A DNA stretch of 19,681 nucleotides from Sva-07 sp041686315 (GTDB lineage: Bacteria > Actinomycetota > Acidimicrobiia > Acidimicrobiales > Ilumatobacteraceae): assembly GCA_041686315.1 (NCBI GenBank), contig JAWLEC010000047.1, forward strand, positions 1-19,681, written 5' to 3'. The position numbers were made by a program, and so were the translations under genes. Below are positions 15,910 through 19,681 of this stretch, one piece after another. Below the pieces are notes generated by a model. The model was not told the DNA's origin. It did not search any database and saw only the letters and a program-made list of their open reading frames with translations. How positions within the stretch are numbered: the first letter of the stretch is position 1; the number at the start of each line of letters is the position of its first letter.

Positions 15910-16806
15910 TCAGTGGTCGGCGAGGGCGATGGCGACGAGCTCGGACACGTGCCCCGAGTCGAATCCGGGACCGAGTCGGAGCGGTGCCGGCGTGATGTCG
16001 CGCCGGCGGCCGACCACCTGCACCACCACGGTCCTGCCGTCGTCGAGTCGAACCACGCCCTTCACTCTCAGCACCTCACCCATGTCGTCGAGCGCACGGT
16101 GCACCGCATCGATCGACACGGGCGAGTCCGCAGTCCACATCCAGGTGCGGTAGCGGCTCGGGTGGCCGTCCGGCCGATCGTCGGACGCCGGGTGCACCCG
16201 ACCACTCGGACCCACTCCCAACACGACGTCGGCGGGAACGTCACCCGCAATCGCTTCCACACGCGGCACATCCGAAGCGATGCCCTCGAGCCACCGGTGC
16301 ACCCCGTCGATCTCGCCGGCCCCGACGAGGTCGCACTTCGTGACCAGGAGCAGGTCGGCCCCGGCCAACTGCCGCACGACCTCGGGGCCCACGTAGCGGT
16401 CGCGTGCCTGGCGCCGGATGGTGTCGGCGGCGGCCAGCACGATCACGCCGGCGGGCAGGAACGGCGGCACGGTGCCCCATGCCGCAGCCGTCGCCGGGTC
16501 GGCGACCCCACTCACCTCGATCAGCACGTGATCGGGCGGTTCGGCACGCGACGCGAGTGCCGACAGCGCCTCGTGGAGACCGGCACCGACGGTGCAGCAC
16601 ACGCACCCGTTCGGCAGGCTCACCACACCGTCCTCGCCGACTGCTGCGGCGAGGAGCCCGGCGTCGACGGCGAGTGCGCCGAAGTCGTTCACGATCACCC
16701 CGAGCCGCCGCCCACCCGGTTCAGCGAGCAACCGGTTCACCAACGTGGTCTTGCCCGCCCCGAGGTAGCCGCCGATCACGGTCAGCGGGATGCGGCTCCG
16801 ACTCAT
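15910..16806 (-). CDS. CobW/COG0523 family metallochaperone GTPase
   Basis: This 298-residue cytoplasmic G3E-family GTPase probably delivers a metal, often zinc or cobalt in this family, to client proteins. It shows Walker A GGYLGAGKTT (12-21), the switch 'VIVNDFGALAVDAG' (37-50), the metal motif CxCC in 'NGCVCCTVG' (Cys68, Cys70, Cys71), 'VLIEVSGVADP' (94-104) and the base motif 'TKCD' (156-159, in place of NKxD). A CobW C-terminal domain includes 'YRTWMWTADSPVSIDAVHRALDDMGEVLRVKGVV'. The ATG at 16806 has a GGAGGG site about 8 nt upstream. A perfect palindrome (16842-16876) lies 36 nt before the start and could be its operator or the terminator of the upstream gene. Which metal it handles cannot be told. 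Confidence 0.9.
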   Translation of the reverse strand: MSRSRIPLTVIGGYLGAGKTTLVNRLLAEPGGRRLGVIVNDFGALAVDAGLLAAAVGEDGVVSLPNGCVCCTVGAGLHEALSALASRAEPPDHVLIEVSGVADPATAAAWGTVPPFLPAGVIVLAAADTIRRQARDRYVGPEVVRQLAGADLLLVTKCDLVGAGEIDGVHRWLEGIASDVPRVEAIAGDVPADVVLGVGPSGRVHPASDDRPDGHPSRYRTWMWTADSPVSIDAVHRALDDMGEVLRVKGVVRLDDGRTVVVQVVGRRRDITPAPLRLGPGFDSGHVSELVAIALADH

Positions 16807-16841
16807 CGCCCCGTCCCTCCGGCACGACCCGCCCGATGGGA

Positions 16842-16876
16842 CCGTTGCATCCGGTGTCTGACACCGGATGCAACGG
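16842..16876. terminator. Perfect 16-bp palindrome with 3-nt loop
   Basis: CCGTTGCATCCGGTGT (16842-16857) and its exact reverse complement (16861-16876) are separated by CTG. The element lies between the stop of the serine hydrolase (16892) and the start of the CobW GTPase (16806), both on the minus strand. A very stable hairpin just after a stop fits a terminator of the non-T-tract kind. An operator for the CobW gene or a dispersed palindromic repeat are alternatives. Confidence 0.55.
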
Positions 16877-16891
16877 GCGCGGGCTGCAGTG

Positions 16892-18163
16892 TCATGCGGG
16901 CAGGAACCCGCCCGCCACCAGTGCCCGCTGCACCATGGACGCCAGGCGCGGCGTGTCGGCGGGATTCTCCCCGGCGACGGTGACGGCCCAGGTGAGGTTG
17001 TCGGGACGGTCCACGACCATGGCGTGAGTGCTCTCGATCGTGCCGGTGTGGCCCGTGGTACCGCCGCCGTACAGGATCAGACCCATGCCGTAGCCGCGAT
17101 CGGGGACCCCGCCGGCGCTTCCACTGGTCTTCATCGACGCCACGGTCTCGGGTTCGAGCGGCGTGAAACCAGGGGTGTCCGGGTCGAGGGAGTCGAGGAT
17201 CCGCACGAGGTCGGCCGGTGTGGCCACCCAGGCACCCGCCGCCCCGAGCACCTCCATGTAGTTCCGGCCCGGAACCGACCGGTGCTGCACCTCGTCGGGG
17301 CCCGGGTCGTAGGTGGGCGCCAGCCGCATCCCGGAGATGCCGAGCGGGGTGAGGAGTTGCTCGTACACCACGGCCTCGTAGGAACGCTCCGTGAGCTGCT
17401 CGATCAGGAGGCCGAGCACGCAGTAGTTCATGTTGCTGTAGCGGAACCCGCCGCCCGGCGTGCCCGACAGCGACCGGGCGAACCCCACCGCTGCCGCCTC
17501 CTCGCACGACGCCACCTGGTTGCGGAAGAACAGGCTCTCGTACTGCGCGAACCCGGAGGTGTGGGTGAGCAGCTGGCGCACGGTGACGTCGGTGGTGCGA
17601 GCCGCCGGTCGGGCCACACCCACCCGCGCCGCGACGAGCCCACCGATCGGATCGTCGAGACCGATGACGCCGGCTTCCACCAGCTGCAGGGCCGTGATGG
17701 CCGAGATCGTCTTGGAGATGCTGGCGATCCGGAACCGGTCGTCGGTGTCGACGAGTTCGAACGTGCCCCACGTCTGCAGGCCGAGCGCCGCCTCGTGCAC
17801 CACCTCACCGTCGATCGACACGGCGACGGAGAAGGCCTGCGAGCCGCCCGCCACGATCTGTCGCCACAGCGACTGGTCGAACGCCGCCCACCCGGTGAGC
17901 GCCTCGGTCGTCGACGGGGCCGACGTGTCGGAGTCGTCCTGGCCGGGCAGCGGGGCGATGGTGACCCGATCCACCTCGTAGCCGGGAAACGGCAGCGGAT
18001 CGCGCCCGGCCGGGTCGATGAGCACGGTGCCGTCGGGCGCACCGATCGTCGTCACCGAGGACGTCGCCTCTCCGGGGCCTTCCGAACCGGCCGTGGGAGA
18101 CATGCAGGCGCTCAACGTCAACGCTGCGACGGCGGCGGTGACGACGGGGCGGGCAACGAACAC
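16892..18163 (-). CDS. Class C beta-lactamase-like serine hydrolase, lipoprotein
   Basis: This 423-residue exported protein belongs to the serine beta-lactamase/penicillin-binding-protein-like family (esterases, D-aminopeptidases, carboxypeptidases). From the GTG at 18163 the N-terminus is a short signal peptide, VFVARPVVTAAVAALTLSAC, with lipobox Cys20. A disordered acidic/Ser-Thr linker follows. Catalytic motifs are SxxK in 'RIASISKTIS' (Ser148, Lys151), YxN in 'FRYSNMNYCVLG' (Tyr242, Asn244) and 'TTGHTGTIES' (His372-Thr-Gly, in place of KTG). HxG rather than KTG is common in esterase-type members, so true beta-lactam resistance is unlikely. An earlier in-frame GTG at 18190 would add nine residues, mostly polar, before the signal. 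CATCAT lies 6 nt before 18163. The natural substrate is unknown. Confidence 0.87.
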   Translation of the reverse strand: MFVARPVVTAAVAALTLSACMSPTAGSEGPGEATSSVTTIGAPDGTVLIDPAGRDPLPFPGYEVDRVTIAPLPGQDDSDTSAPSTTEALTGWAAFDQSLWRQIVAGGSQAFSVAVSIDGEVVHEAALGLQTWGTFELVDTDDRFRIASISKTISAITALQLVEAGVIGLDDPIGGLVAARVGVARPAARTTDVTVRQLLTHTSGFAQYESLFFRNQVASCEEAAAVGFARSLSGTPGGGFRYSNMNYCVLGLLIEQLTERSYEAVVYEQLLTPLGISGMRLAPTYDPGPDEVQHRSVPGRNYMEVLGAAGAWVATPADLVRILDSLDPDTPGFTPLEPETVASMKTSGSAGGVPDRGYGMGLILYGGGTTGHTGTIESTHAMVVDRPDNLTWAVTVAGENPADTPRLASMVQRALVAGGFLPA

Positions 18164-18322
18164 GTCCCCATGATGGCTGGCGGCAGCCACCGGAAACGGT
18201 CACTCCGAGTGGTCACTGTGCCGCCGCCATCCGGGTGACGGACGCACACCGACGTTTGCCGCCCCGCCCCGCCGGGCATCCACCACACAGCTGCCACAGC
18301 AGCAGGACGAGGAGGACACCCG

Positions 18323-18556
18323 ATGTCAGACGACCGGTCGACCGAGGAACGATCGATCCGGGCGCGCCAGACGATCCGCCTCCTCGTCTGGCTGGCCGGC
18401 GTCGCTGCGTTGGTGGTGTTCGCTGCGGTCAACACCCAGAAGGTGGCCGTGGACTGGCTGTTCGACGAGACCGACCTCCAGCTCTGGGTGGTGATCGCGG
18501 GATCCGCCGTCGTCGGGGCGCTCATCGGCTACGTCACCCGTTGGCGACGCAGCTGA
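18323..18556 (+). CDS. Small membrane protein with LapA-type domain (DUF1049)
   Basis: This 77-residue inner-membrane protein has a charged N-terminus (MSDDRSTEERSIRARQ) and two transmembrane segments, about 18-36 and 52-69. Between them lies the family hallmark 'AAVNTQKVAVDWLF'. A basic tail (TRWRRS) follows. The pattern matches LapA/DUF1049 proteins, linked to lipopolysaccharide assembly in E. coli but widespread in actinobacteria, where the role is unclear. A GAGGAGG site about 8 nt before the ATG fixes the start. It is divergent from the serine hydrolase (159 nt between starts) and convergent with the polymerase gene. Confidence 0.85.
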   Translation: MSDDRSTEERSIRARQTIRLLVWLAGVAALVVFAAVNTQKVAVDWLFDETDLQLWVVIAGSAVVGALIGYVTRWRRS

Positions 18557-18597
18557 CGACTCGGCTCACGACACGGCTGACGGCACGGCTCACGACA
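18550..18597. repeat. Four imperfect 12-nt tandem repeats between convergent genes
   Basis: Four copies of a unit close to CGGCTSACGRCA run head-to-tail: CAGCTGACGACT, CGGCTCACGACA, CGGCTGACGGCA and CGGCTCACGACA. The first covers the stop codon of the LapA-domain gene and the last ends 10 nt before the stop of the polymerase gene. This looks like a small minisatellite. Confidence 0.75.
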
Positions 18598-18607
18598 CAG
18601 CGTCCGT

Positions 18608-19522
18608 TCAGCGTCCCGGGACGGGCAGCTCCTGCTCCACCACCAGCACCGGCTCGAAGAGGTCACCCATCTCCTCGACACGCCGCAGCACGTCGGCTGC
18701 GACGAATCGCAACCCGGTCTCGGCGCGGGCGCAGGTCTCCACCTCCGCCCAGCTGACCGGTGTCGAGACCGTGGGATCGTGTCGGGCCCGGAGCGAGTAC
18801 GGCGCGATGGTGGTCTTGTGGCGGGCGTTCTGGCTCCAGTCCACGAAGATCTTCCCGGGCCGCTCGGCCTTGGCCATCACGGTGGTGACCTCCCCGGGAA
18901 GTTGCCGCTCGAGCACCTGACCCACGGCGAGCGCGAAGTCCGCGGCGGCCTCGTGGGTGGGGCCGGCCGTGTTCAGCGGCACGTACAGCTGGAGCCCCTT
19001 CGAACCGGAGGTCTTGCACCACCCCTCGAGGCCCACGGCGTCGAGGACATCCCGCACGACCGCCGCCACCCGGCAGCACTCGACGATCGACGTCCGGGGT
19101 CCCGGGTCGAAGTCGAAGACCACGGCGCGCGGGGTGGCCAGGTCCGCCGCACGCGCCATCGGCGCATGCAGTTCGACGGCGGCCAGGTTCGCCGCCCACA
19201 CCATCGCCGCCGGCTCCTCGATCCGGCAGTACTCGATGCCGCCGCGCCGGTCCCCCGGGCCGAGCGCCACGGGGACCCAGTCGGGGCGATGGGCGGGGCA
19301 CCGCTTCTCGAAGAAGCCCTCGGCATCGGTGCCGTCGGGAAAGCGACGGAACGTGATGCACCGGCCGGTGAGGTGCGGCACGATCCACGGCGAGATCCGG
19401 GCGTGGTAGTCGATCACCTCGCCCTTGGTGAATCCCGACGGGTACAACACCTTGTCGAGGTTCGTGAGCCGCACGGTGCGACCGTCGACCGTGACGTCCA
19501 CGGCCTCGGGCGACGCTGCCAT
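18608..19522 (-). CDS. LigD-type DNA repair polymerase/primase, stand-alone
   Basis: This 304-residue enzyme of the archaeo-eukaryotic primase superfamily is the polymerase part of bacterial non-homologous end joining. It adds nucleotides, often ribonucleotides, to broken ends. Landmarks are 'LTNLDKVLYPSGFTKGEVIDYH' (19-40), 'TFRRFPDGTDAEGFFEKRCP' (57-76), the catalytic 'VVFDFDPGP' (Asp137, Asp139), the nucleotide-binding 'TSGSKGLQLYVPL' (171-183) and the third acid Asp228 in 'KIFVDWSQN'. The numbering of the acids is close to that of the mycobacterial LigD polymerase domain. No ligase or nuclease domain is fused, so those would be separate genes. The ATG at 19522 has GGAG about 7 nt upstream and starts right before the conserved region; longer in-frame starts add only low-complexity residues and overlap the Ku end. 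Confidence 0.9.
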   Translation of the reverse strand: MAASPEAVDVTVDGRTVRLTNLDKVLYPSGFTKGEVIDYHARISPWIVPHLTGRCITFRRFPDGTDAEGFFEKRCPAHRPDWVPVALGPGDRRGGIEYCRIEEPAAMVWAANLAAVELHAPMARAADLATPRAVVFDFDPGPRTSIVECCRVAAVVRDVLDAVGLEGWCKTSGSKGLQLYVPLNTAGPTHEAAADFALAVGQVLERQLPGEVTTVMAKAERPGKIFVDWSQNARHKTTIAPYSLRARHDPTVSTPVSWAEVETCARAETGLRFVAADVLRRVEEMGDLFEPVLVVEQELPVPGR

Positions 19523-19565
19523 CGTCGGCTCCGATCCGTCCCTGCGACCCGAGGTGCGTACCGGG

Positions 19566-19681
19566 TCAGGCCGACTTGGCGTCGGCGTCGGCGTCGGCCT
19601 GCTCGGCGGCCGGGTGCCGTCCCCGCGCCTGCTTGGCGGCGGCGACACTGGCCTCCAGCGCGGCCATGATGTCGACCACTT
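19566..19681 (-). CDS. ku: Ku protein, C-terminal end (N-terminus beyond window)
   Basis: Only the last 38 codons are inside the window. They read VVDIMAALEASVAAAKQARG, then a short Pro/Ala/Glu stretch and an Ala-Asp repeat ending KSA. 'VVD(I/L)M.ALEASVAAAK' is the typical C-terminal extension of actinobacterial Ku, the homodimeric ring that holds broken DNA ends and recruits LigD. The polymerase gene follows 43 nt downstream on the same strand, which makes a Ku-polymerase repair pair and supports the call. The stop is TGA at 19566-19568. Confidence 0.82.
   Translation of the reverse strand, partial: VVDIMAALEASVAAAKQARGRHPAAEQADADADAKSA

Noticed and set aside
18199..18217. CACTC-C-GAGTG palindrome and repeated GGTCACT between the serine hydrolase and LapA-domain genes.
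   Set aside because: The palindrome is only 11 nt and matches no known operator, so I do not list it as a site, though it lies in a divergent promoter region.
19523..19648. A longer N-terminus for the polymerase, starting inside the Ku gene.
   Set aside because: It would be a Pro/Arg/Thr-rich run translated from the Ku 3' end in another frame. The ATG at 19522 has a GGAG site and meets the conserved domain.

Overview
The window is high-GC (about 70% by eye), gene-dense DNA with GTG as well as ATG starts. It carries an F420-type luciferase-like oxidoreductase, a Ku gene next to a LigD-type polymerase gene, and many starts that look leaderless. Together these suggest an actinobacterium. An acidimicrobial lineage is my guess from the overall flavour, not something the sequence proves. 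Ten Ns inside G/C homopolymer junk at 11116-11125 show that this is a scaffolded draft or metagenome assembly.

Left part (1-8510). A class I SAM methyltransferase runs off the left edge on the minus strand. Next comes a stand-alone cobalamin-binding protein with the Wx9EH cap motif of CarH/LitR-type B12 light sensors, divergent from a 75-residue small protein. Three minus-strand genes follow: an F420-type oxidoreductase, a secreted Ca2+-dependent PI-PLC-like lipoprotein and a TesB-like thioesterase. Divergent from the thioesterase are an amidase-signature hydrolase and an acyl-CoA synthetase on the plus strand. Thioesterase plus acyl-CoA ligase suggests fatty-acid or acyl-CoA handling.

Middle part (8597-15804). 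A PLP-dependent decarboxylase resembling sphingosine-1-phosphate lyase lies on the minus strand. It is divergent from a ferric-iron ABC importer (lipoprotein binding protein, fused double permease, ATPase), which is followed 17 nt later by a YtcJ-like amidohydrolase. The assembly gap falls between the binding protein and the permease.

Right part (15805-19681). A long inverted repeat separates the amidohydrolase from a convergent CobW/COG0523 metallochaperone GTPase. A perfect 16-bp palindrome separates that from a class C beta-lactamase-like serine hydrolase lipoprotein. A small LapA-domain membrane protein and a 12-nt tandem repeat follow. Last come a stand-alone LigD-type polymerase and the C-terminal end of Ku, the two parts of a bacterial non-homologous end-joining module.

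Regulation. At seven genes a TANNNT hexamer lies 7-8 nt before the start codon with no Shine-Dalgarno sequence, as expected for leaderless mRNAs. Genes with a clear GGAGG-type site (methyltransferase, B12 protein, CobW GTPase, LapA protein) lack that hexamer. No tRNA, rRNA, CRISPR array, transposase or phage gene was seen, and no gene-free stretch exceeds 300 bases.
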